Below are positions 35,973 to 45,930 of a stretch of 64,000 nucleotides of DNA, piece after piece. The DNA is from Paracoccaceae bacterium (GTDB taxonomy: Bacteria > Pseudomonadota > Alphaproteobacteria > Rhodobacterales > Rhodobacteraceae). Location: NCBI GenBank assembly GCA_022822495.1, contig JAJEBQ010000019.1, forward strand, positions 1 to 64,000, written 5' to 3'. The position numbers were made by a program, and so were the translations under genes. Each line of letters begins with the position of its first letter. The first letter of the stretch is position 1. The notes beneath the pieces were generated by a model. It had not been told where the DNA came from, searched no databases, and worked only from the letters and a program-made list of their open reading frames with translations.

Positions 35973-37262
35973 GTGAGCAAAGAACTGAAAATTGGTATTG
36001 CCGGGTTGGGAACCGTTGGCCAGGGTGTAGTCAATATGATCCGGCAAAACAGATCAAGTATCGCTACCAGGGCAGGAAGACTCATAAGGATAACTTCAGT
36101 TTCAGCACAAAGTAGAGGTAAGGATAGAGCTTGTGATATTTCCGACTTTTTGTGGGAAGATAGCCCGGTAGATCTGGCCCAAAACCCAGAGATTGATGTT
36201 TATGTGGAATTGATTGGTGGTTCGGAAGGTGTGGCCTTGGAGTCCGTCAGGAAGGCCTTAGCGAACGGGAAGGATGTTGTTACAGCAAACAAGGCCATGC
36301 TGGCCCATCATGGTCAGGAGCTGGCAGAATTGGCAGATGAGATGAATTGTTGCGTCCGTTTTGAAGCTGCTGTAGCGGGAGGCATACCTGTGGTTAAATC
36401 ACTTACAGAAAGCCTCGCAGGTAATACAATTGATCGAATTTTAGGTGTGATGAATGGCACCTGTAATTATATTCTGACGAGAATGGAGCATGAACGTCTT
36501 TCATACCAAGCTGTATTTGAAGAAGCCGAAAAACTCGGATATCTTGAAGCTGATCCAACCCTAGACGTTGGAGGTATTGATGCCGGACACAAACTAGCCC
36601 TACTCAGTTCGATCGCATTTGGTACCAAGGTAGATTTTGACAATATGGAAATTGAGGGGATTGAAAGGATCTCCACAGGAGATATTGAACAGGCAAAAGA
36701 TATGGGTTTCCGAATTAAATTATTGGGAATCTCCAAATTTACTGAATATGGTCTCGAACAACGAACTCAACCGTGCCTTGTCCCGGCCAAATCTCCGCTA
36801 GGGCAAATAGAAGAAGCAACCAACCTTGTCGTGTTGGAAGGTGATTTTATTGGTGCAATATATCTTCAGGGACCAGGTGCAGGAAGCGGACCTACGGCAT
36901 CTTCGGTATTATCCGACTTGATCGAACTTGCCAGGGGCATAAGAATTCCGATGTTTGGTCAAAAAGCTGACACTCTTAAATTGGCCAATCCATGCAAGTC
37001 TGCTGTTGAAGTGCCCTATTACCTAAGGTTTCTGTTAAAAGATGAACCTGGTGTTCTTGCTCAAATAGCAAAATCCTTGGGGAATGTGGGGATATCCATA
37101 AATCGTATGCGTCAATATGATCATCAGACGAAGGAAGCTCCCGTCATTATAGTCACACACAAAACCAATCGTAAAAACCTGAACCTTGCATTAGATGAAA
37201 TCCGATCTTCGGATGTATCCCTTGAAGACCCTTTTGCCATTCGAATTGAAGGTATCAAGTGA
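35973..37262 (+). CDS. hom: Homoserine dehydrogenase
   Basis: This 429-residue enzyme reduces aspartate semialdehyde to homoserine for threonine and methionine synthesis. It has the Rossmann motif GIAGLGTVGQGVV, the catalytic region MNGTCNYILTRM, LGYLEADPTLDVGGIDAGHK, and a C-terminal ACT domain (FLLKDEPGVLAQIAKSLG) for feedback control. The start is GTG with GGAG seven bases ahead. glpX follows after 34 bases, then recJ, an order common in alphaproteobacteria. Confidence 0.96.
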   Translation: MSKELKIGIAGLGTVGQGVVNMIRQNRSSIATRAGRLIRITSVSAQSRGKDRACDISDFLWEDSPVDLAQNPEIDVYVELIGGSEGVALESVRKALANGKDVVTANKAMLAHHGQELAELADEMNCCVRFEAAVAGGIPVVKSLTESLAGNTIDRILGVMNGTCNYILTRMEHERLSYQAVFEEAEKLGYLEADPTLDVGGIDAGHKLALLSSIAFGTKVDFDNMEIEGIERISTGDIEQAKDMGFRIKLLGISKFTEYGLEQRTQPCLVPAKSPLGQIEEATNLVVLEGDFIGAIYLQGPGAGSGPTASSVLSDLIELARGIRIPMFGQKADTLKLANPCKSAVEVPYYLRFLLKDEPGVLAQIAKSLGNVGISINRMRQYDHQTKEAPVIIVTHKTNRKNLNLALDEIRSSDVSLEDPFAIRIEGIK

Positions 37263-37296
37263 CACCCAAATATATCAAGTGTAGGAAATTTATCCC

Positions 37297-38271
37297 ATGA
37301 ACCTAATGTCTCAATTCAAAGACCGGATGCTTTCACTTGGTTTGGCAAGGGTTACCGAAGCGGCTGCACTGGCTTCGGCCAATCAAATCGGCAGGGGTAA
37401 TGAAAAAATAGCTGATCAAGCTGCCGTTGATGCCATGCGCGGACAGTTGAATTTACTTGACATCTCTGGTGAGGTGGTCATCGGAGAGGGTGAAAGAGAT
37501 GATGCACCTATGTTGTATATTGGAGAATGTGTGGGCACGGGCAAAGGACCCGAGGTTGACATAGCGCTTGATCCCCTAGAAGGTACCACCCTTACTGCCA
37601 AGGATTTGCCAAACGCCCTTACCGTCATTGCCATGGGTCCCAAAGGTTCAATATTGAAGTCGCCAGACGTATACATGGAGAAACTGGCCATTGGGCCTGC
37701 TTACCCCAAAGATATCGTTTCCCTGGATCAAAACCCTTCTGAAATCATTCGTTCCCTAGCCAAGTACAAGAAATGTAATCCTTGTGATATTACCTCATGT
37801 GTCCTTGATCGACCGCGCCATAAAGAAATCATAACTGAGTTAAGAAGCCTGGGAGTGGCCGTACGACTTATCACAGACGGAGATGTGGCTGCAATTATGC
37901 ATTGTTCTGAACCAGACCTTACAGGGATTGATGTTTATATGGGGATTGGCGGAGCACCAGAAGGTGTTCTTGCTGCAGCAGCATTAAAATGTCTTGGAGG
38001 CCAGATTTATGGGCGACTTGTTTTCCGAAATGAATTGGAAAAGGCCAAGGCAAGAAGGATGAACATTACAAATTTAAGCAGGATTTACAGCCTTGATGAT
38101 TTGATACAGGCTGATATTATCTTTTCCGCAACAGGTGTAACGGACGGCTCCTTACTGCGTGGGATCAAAAAAATCCCTGGCTATCTGGAAACTGATACTA
38201 TTTTACTTCGATCCAAAACAGGCTCCAGGAGAAGAATGGTATATACACATCCAACACAAAACCCGTCATAA
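37297..38271 (+). CDS. glpX: Fructose-1,6-bisphosphatase class II
   Basis: This 324-residue GlpX has the metal and substrate motifs VVIGEGERDDAPML, DIALDPLEGTT, LITDGDVAA and GIGGAPEGVLAAAAL. It removes the 1-phosphate of fructose 1,6-bisphosphate in gluconeogenesis. No class I enzyme is in the window. TAGGA lies ten bases ahead of the first ATG; a second ATG three codons later is an alternative. The gap 38272-38638 downstream (367 bases) contains no gene, RNA or repeat that I can recognise. Confidence 0.95.
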   Translation: MNLMSQFKDRMLSLGLARVTEAAALASANQIGRGNEKIADQAAVDAMRGQLNLLDISGEVVIGEGERDDAPMLYIGECVGTGKGPEVDIALDPLEGTTLTAKDLPNALTVIAMGPKGSILKSPDVYMEKLAIGPAYPKDIVSLDQNPSEIIRSLAKYKKCNPCDITSCVLDRPRHKEIITELRSLGVAVRLITDGDVAAIMHCSEPDLTGIDVYMGIGGAPEGVLAAAALKCLGGQIYGRLVFRNELEKAKARRMNITNLSRIYSLDDLIQADIIFSATGVTDGSLLRGIKKIPGYLETDTILLRSKTGSRRRMVYTHPTQNPS

Positions 38272-38638
38272 CTCTCAAAGTTAACATTCAAGAGAGAGGA
38301 TAAAGACTTCTTGAACCAATAGTGAGATAAACTTTGGCGCTGTGGTTCTCCCTGGATTAGTGCTAAAGAAATAAGGTCAAGCTCAAGAATATTTCAAATA
38401 CGGTCTGGCAGATCAATAATAACACCCAAACATTACGATGAGCTCGCTTATCGTGTGTATATTCGGGCTGTATTTCTGGAGCCAGGTATGGTTTTTTTAC
38501 AGTTAACAATCGGATATTAATCCAACATTACAACATAGATACACTTGCTGTGGAAGAATGTTATAAGTTTTGGTATCTTGCACTCATATTCCTAAAGCCA
38601 AACAGTTCAAAATTAAAGGATAAGGCTGGCCGTGATCT

Positions 38639-40411
38639 ATGTTGAATTCTCCCAAAAATAACCGGATTAAAGCCTTTCTGGGGATCACCAGTTCTTGCAC
38701 CAATCGTTTGTGGTTGGGTCTTACTCCTGAGCAGGACAACAGATCACATCAGCTAAAACAACTTTGTAACGTAGATGACATTATTGCTCGTTCTCTTTCC
38801 AGAATGAATATCCCGCCAGAGGAAGTTGAATCCTATCTTAACCCTCAACTTAAAAACCTAATGTTTGATCCCAGCCTTTTGTTGGACCTTGATAAGGCAG
38901 CACATCGAATTTTCAGGGGTATTATTGCAAACGAAACAATTGCTGTAATCTCCAATGGTAGATTAGGCTCCATTTGTGCTACCGGGTGCCTGGTAAAGTG
39001 GTTTTCTCACTATTCCAGGGGAGTATCCCATTTAGCCATCGAAAAGGAAATTGCTGGCTACTTTCCTGCCAAAGAATCATTTGTAGAATTGGCCAAATCC
39101 AATGACATAGTTTTATGTCTGGGTTGTGGAAGCAACCTGGAGATTGATACCGAATGGGTAAGAGGTACTGATGTCATTGTTGTTGATGATCATGTCAGTA
39201 TGGAAAAGTTGCCCAAGATTTTTGCCATGATTAATTCCAACAGGTTTGATGAGCATAATGATTTCTCCTACCTGGGTACCACCGGGTTGTTTTTTCTCTT
39301 GATGGTAGCAACCAACCGGCTTTTTCGGAACAATAACCGCAAAACCATAAACTTGTATCCCTTTTTGGACCTTGTTGCTTTAGGGACTGTGTCCGACTTT
39401 CTTCCAATGATAAAGTTAAATCGGGCCCTTGTAAAAAACGGTCTGGCAAGTATCAACACACGAGAAAATCTACCGCTAAGGTTTTTACTTGATACCCTTG
39501 CCCTCAGAAAACCCCTAACCTCTTCTCAATTGGCCTTTCAAATTGGGGCGAGGATTACTGCTGGAGAAGTTATTCAAAATAGTCAATTGGGCCTGGATTT
39601 GTTGACCACTACCAATAAGGGAACGGCTACCAAAATTGCCAACCAATTAGATGATTTGTATCGCACATCGAGTGAACTTACTGAAGAGTATATTGAAAAA
39701 TTCAATGTGATAATTCGCCAACATAACTCCGATTTACCCTTGGTTTGGGGAGTTCTTGATGCATGTCCACTAGGTATATTGGAAAAAGTTGTATCAAACA
39801 TAAACCAGAATACTAATAAGCCCACCATATTGATGACTAAATTAGGCAATAAGCTAATTGCCGTTGGGCAATCTGTACCTGGGATAAACCTTGGGACGAT
39901 TGTCGCCAACTGCCTTGGCGATAGGATTATCTCCACAGGTGGAGGAAATCCAATGCGAATTATGGTAGAGTTACTCCCAGAGGGCACCAACAGGTTTATT
40001 GATAGAGTGACTAATGAATTGTATTTGCAACGGATGTCCTGGGAGGATTCATTTCCCCTTTATATCGACGGACTCCTATCTCCACAGGGAGTTAATTATG
40101 CTGTCATCAAGAAACTCTCTCAGCTGGAACCCTTTGGTATCAATTCACCCAAACCCCGCTACTGTTTTGCCAACCAAGTCATAACATCCAGAGTTAATCT
40201 CGGTGATGGACAATACAAACTTGTTATTAAGGATGATAAAGGTTGCAAGATTGAAGGATTTCTCCCCAAGTCCAAACCTCCAAGATTGGAAAAATTCCTG
40301 CTGAAATCACGAAATAAGAGGATTCACCTGGCAGGAACTCTCACTAGTCTTGTAAGAAACGGAAAAACCTTACCAACGGTGTTGGTAGAGGATGCCGCGG
40401 TACCAAATTAG
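38639..40411 (+). CDS. RecJ homologue with degenerate catalytic motifs (probable pseudoenzyme)
   Basis: The 590-residue protein aligns along the whole of RecJ 5'-3' exonuclease, including LDLVALGTVSDFLP at 243-256, and occupies the recJ position after hom and glpX. But motif I (DYDADG in RecJ) reads SNGRLG at 105-110; VDxG reads LGCG at 161-164; DHH reads DDH at 183-185; RLNAAGR reads RITAGEV; the SGRS segment reads VGQS; and GGGHA reads GGGNP at 434-438. Most metal ligands are gone, while Asp253 remains. The frame is full-length with no stop, so the protein seems conserved for a role other than nuclease activity, such as scaffolding. The codon pattern is like its neighbours. Confidence 0.85.
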   Translation: MLNSPKNNRIKAFLGITSSCTNRLWLGLTPEQDNRSHQLKQLCNVDDIIARSLSRMNIPPEEVESYLNPQLKNLMFDPSLLLDLDKAAHRIFRGIIANETIAVISNGRLGSICATGCLVKWFSHYSRGVSHLAIEKEIAGYFPAKESFVELAKSNDIVLCLGCGSNLEIDTEWVRGTDVIVVDDHVSMEKLPKIFAMINSNRFDEHNDFSYLGTTGLFFLLMVATNRLFRNNNRKTINLYPFLDLVALGTVSDFLPMIKLNRALVKNGLASINTRENLPLRFLLDTLALRKPLTSSQLAFQIGARITAGEVIQNSQLGLDLLTTTNKGTATKIANQLDDLYRTSSELTEEYIEKFNVIIRQHNSDLPLVWGVLDACPLGILEKVVSNINQNTNKPTILMTKLGNKLIAVGQSVPGINLGTIVANCLGDRIISTGGGNPMRIMVELLPEGTNRFIDRVTNELYLQRMSWEDSFPLYIDGLLSPQGVNYAVIKKLSQLEPFGINSPKPRYCFANQVITSRVNLGDGQYKLVIKDDKGCKIEGFLPKSKPPRLEKFLLKSRNKRIHLAGTLTSLVRNGKTLPTVLVEDAAVPN

Positions 40412-40468
40412 AATATTTTTTGAAATATCTTGAATGAAGGATGGCTTCTAAATAAATAGAAAAAAAGC

Positions 40469-40543
40469 GGTCCCTTCGTCTATCGGTTAGGATATCAGGT
40501 TTTCAACCTGGAGAGAGGGGTTCGATTCCCCTAGGGACTGCCA
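40469..40543 (+). tRNA. tRNA-Glu (UUC anticodon)
   Basis: A 75-base cloverleaf. The acceptor arms are GGTCCCT and AGGGACT, the anticodon loop TTTTCAA within TCAGG/CCTGG gives anticodon TTC, the T arm GAGGGGTTCGATTCCCCT is standard, and the 3' CCA is encoded. Position 1-72 is a G-T pair as written. It lies 57 bases after the RecJ-like gene. I found no copy of its 3' end elsewhere in the window, so no sign of use as an integration site. Confidence 0.95.
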
Positions 40544-40687
40544 AATTATTCATTATGCAAATGTCTATATTGACTCAATAAATCAATATATTGTCTGAGT
40601 CTTACTTTAGTTACTTCATTCCTTCACTATTTTTGAGATGTTGATGTTTAGTATGGCGGTCACCCAACAAGGCAATAACGTTTGAAG

Positions 40688-41830
40688 ATGAGGTCTGAAG
40701 TGTCAATTAAACCCACATTCCGACTTGGTATTGAAGAAGAATATTTACTTGTCGATCCCAAAACGAAAGATCTGATTCGACAACCGGATCCAAAGTTTAT
40801 GGAGGTCTGCCAGGAAGAAATCAAGGGTCAAGTTGTTAACGAATATTTACAATGCCAGGTTGAAGTTGGTACAAAACCTAATGCGAGTGTCTCTGAAAGC
40901 TATAAAGAGCTCTTTTCGTTAAGGACCACAATCTCACAGATATGCAAAGATTTTGGCTATGCTCCCATCGCAGCTTCTACCCACCCTTTTGCTACCTGGA
41001 AGGATCAAACTCACACACCCAAGGAAAGATATAACTCTCTCACCTCCGATTTTGGTTTATCGGCCCGCAGATTATTGATTTGCGGGATGCACATTCATAT
41101 TGAAATAGAGGATGAAGACTTACGCATTGATCTAATGAACCAAGCGACCTATTTTCTCCCTCATTTACTGGCTTTATCTTGCTCCTCACCATTTTGGGAA
41201 GGTGAAGACACTTCGTATTCCTCTTACCGACTTGCAGTCTTTGATACCCTACCCCGCACAGGATTACCCGACAAACTCAATTCATTTACAGGTTATACCC
41301 ATTTGGTTAATTCGTTGGTTTCAACCAAGTGCATAGAGGATTCAAGCAAACTTTGGTGGGACATCAGACCCTCAGCCAAATTTCCTACACTCGAACAAAG
41401 AATTACTGATATCTGTAGTTCACTAAGAGATACAATGGCAATAGTGGCCACCTTTCAATCATTGATTGCTTACCTCTACAGATTGCGAGCCTCTAACCAG
41501 ACCTGGCGATCTTACCATCGAACCCTGGTCAATGAAAATCGTTGGAAAGCCCAACGATACGGTGTTACGGGTGATTTGATCGATCTTGGCAAAAACAAAC
41601 TGGTGTCTTTTGAAGACCTCACCGAGGAGTTGATTGATTTACTGTGGTTTGATGCTACCGAACTGGCTTGTGAAGATTATCTTGTCAGGATCAGGGATAT
41701 TTCAAAGAATGGGAGTTCGAGTGATCGCCAAAGGAAAATTTTTCATGATGCCATTGCAGAAGGTAATTCTGAACTTCAGGCGTCAAAAAAAATTGTTGAA
41801 TTTCTCATGGATGAATATTTGAGAACTTGA
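40688..41830 (+). CDS. Carboxylate-amine ligase (YbdK/GCS2 family)
   Basis: This protein of about 380 residues belongs to the glutamate-cysteine ligase type 2 family: RLGIEEEYLLVD near the N-terminus, LICGMHIHIEIED with metal-binding His and Glu, VFDTLPRTGLP and WWDIRPSAKFPTLEQRI. Members join a carboxylate to an amine with ATP; E. coli YbdK has weak glutamate-cysteine ligase activity, and the natural reaction here is unknown. The ATG at 40688 was preferred to a TTG two codons earlier. It is transcribed toward ftsZ, with which it converges. Confidence 0.88.
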   Translation: MRSEVSIKPTFRLGIEEEYLLVDPKTKDLIRQPDPKFMEVCQEEIKGQVVNEYLQCQVEVGTKPNASVSESYKELFSLRTTISQICKDFGYAPIAASTHPFATWKDQTHTPKERYNSLTSDFGLSARRLLICGMHIHIEIEDEDLRIDLMNQATYFLPHLLALSCSSPFWEGEDTSYSSYRLAVFDTLPRTGLPDKLNSFTGYTHLVNSLVSTKCIEDSSKLWWDIRPSAKFPTLEQRITDICSSLRDTMAIVATFQSLIAYLYRLRASNQTWRSYHRTLVNENRWKAQRYGVTGDLIDLGKNKLVSFEDLTEELIDLLWFDATELACEDYLVRIRDISKNGSSSDRQRKIFHDAIAEGNSELQASKKIVEFLMDEYLRT

Positions 41831-41962
41831 CCACATTTTCCGAAATTTCGCGAGAGGGAAATCATTTGGGAGGGTTATTCCTTTGATGTCTACCCGTCAG
41901 CAGAGCTGCTAGTGCAACCAAATAAACGTGGGCAAAATTTATAATTACATTTCTTGGTTTCA

Positions 41963-42102
41963 GGGCATTATAATTCCAAAAAAATGCCCCCTGGCAGGGT
42001 CTACATGTGCAACCAAAAATGATTTTGTTGAGAATAATGCGTATCAATCTCAATTACTTTTTGAGATTAGGAAGGGTTGGTGGGGGGTCGCAGTGACCCC
42101 CC
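41963..42102. terminator. Two hairpins between the converging YbdK-like gene and ftsZ
   Basis: The gap 41831-42149 has no gene. A stem GGGCATT/AATGCCC spans 41963-41989, and a strong eight-pair stem GGGGGGTC/GACCCCCC with a five-base loop spans 42082-42102. Neither is followed by a long T-run, but placement between convergent genes suits a two-way transcription stop for the dcw operon and the ligase gene. Confidence 0.45.
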
Positions 42103-42149
42103 GAATTGACCTGGGAGTTGATCAATAGGTAGTGTTTGTCCAAACCAAA

Positions 42150-43655
42150 TTAGTTGGCTTGGCGTCTTATGAAGGCAGGTACCTTTAGTTTTTCAACGGG
42201 TTTTTCCCGTCGTCCCAGGAATCCAAATTTAAATCCAAAATTATTATCAACTTGTGATTGTTCTGGCACCTCTTCTACCGATTCTTCCTCAGAATATTCT
42301 TCTTCTGATGAACCGGTATATTCGCTCGTATCAAAGTTGCCCCCATATTGGTTGTCGTTCATATCTTGTTGATAAACTTCACTCAACTCTTCTTGGGTTA
42401 TTCTCTTTGGTGCTGTGAATGATCTGAAGGGCTTTTCTTCAATATTTTCAGCTTCATAATTTAATTCGTCAGGAGTGTCATCAGCTTCTTGCGTTGGTTC
42501 AAAATGATTTGTATCACGCGCTTCAGTAGCTTCCAAAGATTGATTGATCTCTTCCTCAGCCCAATCTTTATCTGAGTATTCCTCGATCAAGTCATGCATC
42601 TCAGGTTCAAATTCCCATGGATCCTCTGATTCTATTCCCTGCCTTCGAAAGGCACTTCTTGCAACCTCGTCACCATGCGATAAACCTGTAGCAACAAGAG
42701 AAACACTAATTTTTCCTGTATAGTCAGGATCATGTGTTGTACCTACAATAACATGAACATCATCATTGACATGTTTCCTGATTTCCTCTGAAGCTGCGCT
42801 CAAATCAAACAAGGTTTGATCCTCACCACCAATAATATTGATCAGGACGCCCTTGGCATTATGAAGGTTTGTTTCCTCCAAGAGCTGGTTGTTCATGGCG
42901 TTCAGGGCAGCCAGTTGCCCACGGCTTTCGGTTTCATTTTTAGGATCGGAAGAACCCACCCCCATCATTGCTCGGCCAGGGAATTTCAGAACGGAATTGA
43001 CATCGGCAAAATCCAGATTTATCAAACCCGGTCTGACCATAAGATCAGTTATACTTTTGACGCCATGATAAAGTACATCATCGGCCAGTTCAAAGGCTTT
43101 CAATGTAGTTGTGCTGTCATTTGATACCGAAAAAAGATTTTGGTTCGGAATCACCAAGAGGGTATTCACAATTTCTTCCAATTCACGGATACCGTTTTCG
43201 GCAACTTCCATTCGTTTTGTTCCCTCAAAAAAGAATGGCTTGGTTACAACACCGACGGTTAGTACCCCAAGGTCTCGGGCAACTTTGGCAATAATTGGAC
43301 TTGCTCCTGTACCGGTTCCACCCCCCATGCCGGAGGTAATAAAGCACAAGTGAGCGTCGTTCAGAAGCTCCTTGATTTCATCCTTGGTTTCCTCGGCAGC
43401 AGTTCTGCCAATCTCGGGATTGGCACCAGCCCCTAAACCTTGGGTGGTTATTTCACCCAACTGAATACATTCAATTTCGCCGGAACAATCCCTTAATGCC
43501 TGCGCATCCGTGTTTGCAATTACAAACTCTACCCCTTGCAACTCCTTACGAGTCATGTTTTTGACAGCGTTTCCTCCTCCGCCGCCAACACCAAATATTA
43601 CGATTCTAGGGTGACGATTATCTTTTGCTTTTACCCTTACTGAAGTGAGAGTCAT
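42150..43655 (-). CDS. ftsZ: Cell division protein FtsZ
   Basis: This 501-residue tubulin-like GTPase forms the Z-ring. GVGGGGGNAVKNM begins the GTP domain and GGGTGTGASPIIA is the tubulin signature. After about residue 320 comes a long, acidic, low-complexity linker rich in Glu and Ser, then the C-terminal peptide KLKVPAFIRRQ that binds FtsA and other partners. The linker of roughly 150 residues is long, as usual in alphaproteobacteria. AAAAGG precedes the ATG. A 74-base gap containing a weak CCCTA/TAGGG hairpin separates it from ftsA, leaving room for a separate promoter. Confidence 0.97.
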   Translation of the reverse strand: MTLTSVRVKAKDNRHPRIVIFGVGGGGGNAVKNMTRKELQGVEFVIANTDAQALRDCSGEIECIQLGEITTQGLGAGANPEIGRTAAEETKDEIKELLNDAHLCFITSGMGGGTGTGASPIIAKVARDLGVLTVGVVTKPFFFEGTKRMEVAENGIRELEEIVNTLLVIPNQNLFSVSNDSTTTLKAFELADDVLYHGVKSITDLMVRPGLINLDFADVNSVLKFPGRAMMGVGSSDPKNETESRGQLAALNAMNNQLLEETNLHNAKGVLINIIGGEDQTLFDLSAASEEIRKHVNDDVHVIVGTTHDPDYTGKISVSLVATGLSHGDEVARSAFRRQGIESEDPWEFEPEMHDLIEEYSDKDWAEEEINQSLEATEARDTNHFEPTQEADDTPDELNYEAENIEEKPFRSFTAPKRITQEELSEVYQQDMNDNQYGGNFDTSEYTGSSEEEYSEEESVEEVPEQSQVDNNFGFKFGFLGRREKPVEKLKVPAFIRRQAN

Positions 43656-43729
43656 GTCTGTACCTTTTGATTTTTATCTGCTCTGTATGCCCTATATACT
43701 TATATTTAGGGTTTGTCAAAATAATATGA

Positions 43730-45097
43730 TTAAAAAATATTTTTTAGATAATTGTTGCTTTTTCGTAACCATTCTGAACTGACCAAGGGGATTATCTCTT
43801 CCATTTTTTCCCAGGGAAAGCCATGGTTCTGACCTTCATGATTATCAAAATCCCAAATTTCATCCTGGGGTTGCGCAACCAGAATACAAAGTCCAACCAA
43901 TGAAGAAAAAGGAGATTCCGCCTTTTCACTCGGGTATCCCGCCAATTGAACCGGACGACCGATACGGATACCCTGACCAAATTTCAACCTGACCAAATCA
44001 TCAAATCCAGTGAGTAAACTCCCACCGCCAGTGAAGACTACAGGCTGTGACCCTCCTATACCCCAGCCGATGTGTTTTAAGGAATGGCTTATTTCTTCCA
44101 GAATTTCCTCAACTCTTGGCCTAATGACACTGATCAGGTCTGACCGAGTTATTTTTGGAGCATTCGGATGATCAATCTGGGTATCAAAAAGAATTCTGTC
44201 ATCTCTTGATGTTGCTGAAACACCACCATGTAAAATCTTTAACCTTTCGGCATAACCTCCTGAGATGCCAAAGGCTTCAACAATGTCAGATGTAATCAAC
44301 TCGCCGCCGATATTAAATGAATCAGCAAAAATCATATGGTTTTTTATGAATCCGGCAAAATTTGTGACCCCATGTCCGATATCAACAATGACCGATCCCA
44401 AATCCAACTCATTTTCAACCAGTGTTGACAACCCTGACGCATAAGCCGTGGAAACAATGCCAGCAATATTCAATTTTGCTACCGAAAGTGCCTTGAGAAT
44501 ACTTTCGAGTATTTCTGTTGCAATTGTGACAGTGTGAACCGATACTGTAAGTCTATTGCCAGAATGTCCTCTGGGATCAAAAATTCCGCCCCTATGATCT
44601 ATCGCAAAATTGACTGGTTGGGCATGAATATATTCACTTCCTTTGACCTTGTTGGGAATCTTGCAATCCAAAATCGCTTTAAGGATATGCTTTTCTGAAA
44701 CCTGGTTGCCGTTTAACTCTACACTCCCGGAATAAATTTTGGATGATTTTGTCAAACCCGAAAAACCAATAACCACCTCACTGGCTCTCCGATCGGAAAC
44801 CCGAAAGGTTTGATGCAGAGTTTTGGCAATTGCGAGAGAGGTTTTGTCAGGGTCAGTTATCACCCCATCCTCAATACCTTCGGAGCCGGTGTAATAAAAC
44901 CCCAAAACTCGACAACCCAGATTGGGTGAAAACAATCCTGCCTTGGGAATAACCCTTTCTTCATCGGTATCACCTATCTGAACAAGAGCTGATGAAATTT
45001 TTGAGGAACCAAGGTCCAATACATTGATGTAACCTTTGGTACGAGCGTTGTTTTGGTGCTCGCGCATCTTTTGTTGAAATTCAAAATGATTCCACAT
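43730..45097 (-). CDS. ftsA: Cell division protein FtsA
   Basis: This 455-residue actin-like protein anchors FtsZ to the membrane. The first phosphate motif is NVLDLGSSKISSALV, the second VIVDIGHGVTNFAGF, and the adenosine motif is VVFTGGGSLLTGF. The C-terminus (WLRKSNNYLKNIF) forms the amphipathic membrane helix. It follows ftsQ by two bases with GAGGAAGAG ahead of the ATG, so the two are coupled. The N-terminal extension of about 20 residues before the actin core is Gln- and His-rich and of unknown value. Confidence 0.95.
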   Translation of the reverse strand: MWNHFEFQQKMREHQNNARTKGYINVLDLGSSKISSALVQIGDTDEERVIPKAGLFSPNLGCRVLGFYYTGSEGIEDGVITDPDKTSLAIAKTLHQTFRVSDRRASEVVIGFSGLTKSSKIYSGSVELNGNQVSEKHILKAILDCKIPNKVKGSEYIHAQPVNFAIDHRGGIFDPRGHSGNRLTVSVHTVTIATEILESILKALSVAKLNIAGIVSTAYASGLSTLVENELDLGSVIVDIGHGVTNFAGFIKNHMIFADSFNIGGELITSDIVEAFGISGGYAERLKILHGGVSATSRDDRILFDTQIDHPNAPKITRSDLISVIRPRVEEILEEISHSLKHIGWGIGGSQPVVFTGGGSLLTGFDDLVRLKFGQGIRIGRPVQLAGYPSEKAESPFSSLVGLCILVAQPQDEIWDFDNHEGQNHGFPWEKMEEIIPLVSSEWLRKSNNYLKNIF

Positions 45098-45099
45098 GA

Positions 45100-45906
45100 C
45101 TACTCTTCCTCTGTGTTATTATTTTTGAAATATCTTATGTAAATCTTATCTGGAATTCTAAGGTCTATTATTGAAATATCCCTGGAAAGCAAATCTTCCT
45201 CCTCGTCAAGGATCTTAATTTTTCTCATTGCTTCTACGGGTTCCTGCTCTGGAAGTTTGATCAGCCTCTCCTTGTCCAGGACAATGTCCCATCGACGACC
45301 ACCGACCCAAATCAACCCCCTGATCTGATGATTGATCATATCTGAAACATTCAGAATTTTCAAGGCTTCCTCAACCTTGGTATCTGCTGCTTCCCCGGCA
45401 ATTACAAACAAATCGGCATAGGCGTTGCGATTAGTGACAGAATCCAAAGCCATTCCATCCTTGTCCAAAAGGTGGTATTGTTCGTTCTCATACCAAAGAA
45501 TTCGTGGTACTCTTTCTTCAACGACAACCTTCAAGACCCCATTTTTTTCAATTGCCAGTTCTACCTTGGATACTGAAGGAATAAAATCTATTCCCTGTTT
45601 GATTTTATTGAGATCAAGATTCAGTGAATCCAGATTGATTTTTCTAAGTTCTTCCGTCAAATAAAGCGAAATCTGGGTGTCTAATATTTCAGATGCTCCA
45701 GATACCTCCACATCAGTAATTTTTAAGGTCTGCTCACCACCCCACTTGGAGATTTCGGCAAATGGCTGTTTCCAGAATCCCTGGTTTGGTGGGAAAAATG
45801 TTGCCCACACAAAAACGAATGAGCCGACGATTATGAGGGGAATTATAAAGTTAAAGGTCAGGCGTGTATATCTGTGATTAAATACAGTTCTGAAATTTAC
45901 TAGCAC
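45100..45906 (-). CDS. ftsQ: Cell division protein FtsQ
   Basis: This 268-residue bitopic divisome protein has a short cytoplasmic N-terminus with Arg and His, one membrane segment (FIIPLIIVGSFVFVWATFF) and a periplasmic POTRA domain starting LKITDVEVSGASEI, followed by the FtsQ domain (VVVEERVPRILWYENEQYHLLD). It bridges early and late divisome proteins. The start is GTG. It is shorter at the N-terminus than many alphaproteobacterial FtsQ proteins. Confidence 0.92.
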   Translation of the reverse strand: MLVNFRTVFNHRYTRLTFNFIIPLIIVGSFVFVWATFFPPNQGFWKQPFAEISKWGGEQTLKITDVEVSGASEILDTQISLYLTEELRKINLDSLNLDLNKIKQGIDFIPSVSKVELAIEKNGVLKVVVEERVPRILWYENEQYHLLDKDGMALDSVTNRNAYADLFVIAGEAADTKVEEALKILNVSDMINHQIRGLIWVGGRRWDIVLDKERLIKLPEQEPVEAMRKIKILDEEEDLLSRDISIIDLRIPDKIYIRYFKNNNTEEE

Positions 45907-45930
45907 TTTACCGCAACCAATTTCAAATTT

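Noticed and set aside
40469..40543. tRNA-Glu as an integration site for a genomic island
   Set aside because: No second copy of the tRNA 3' end and no integrase gene is present; neighbours are housekeeping genes.
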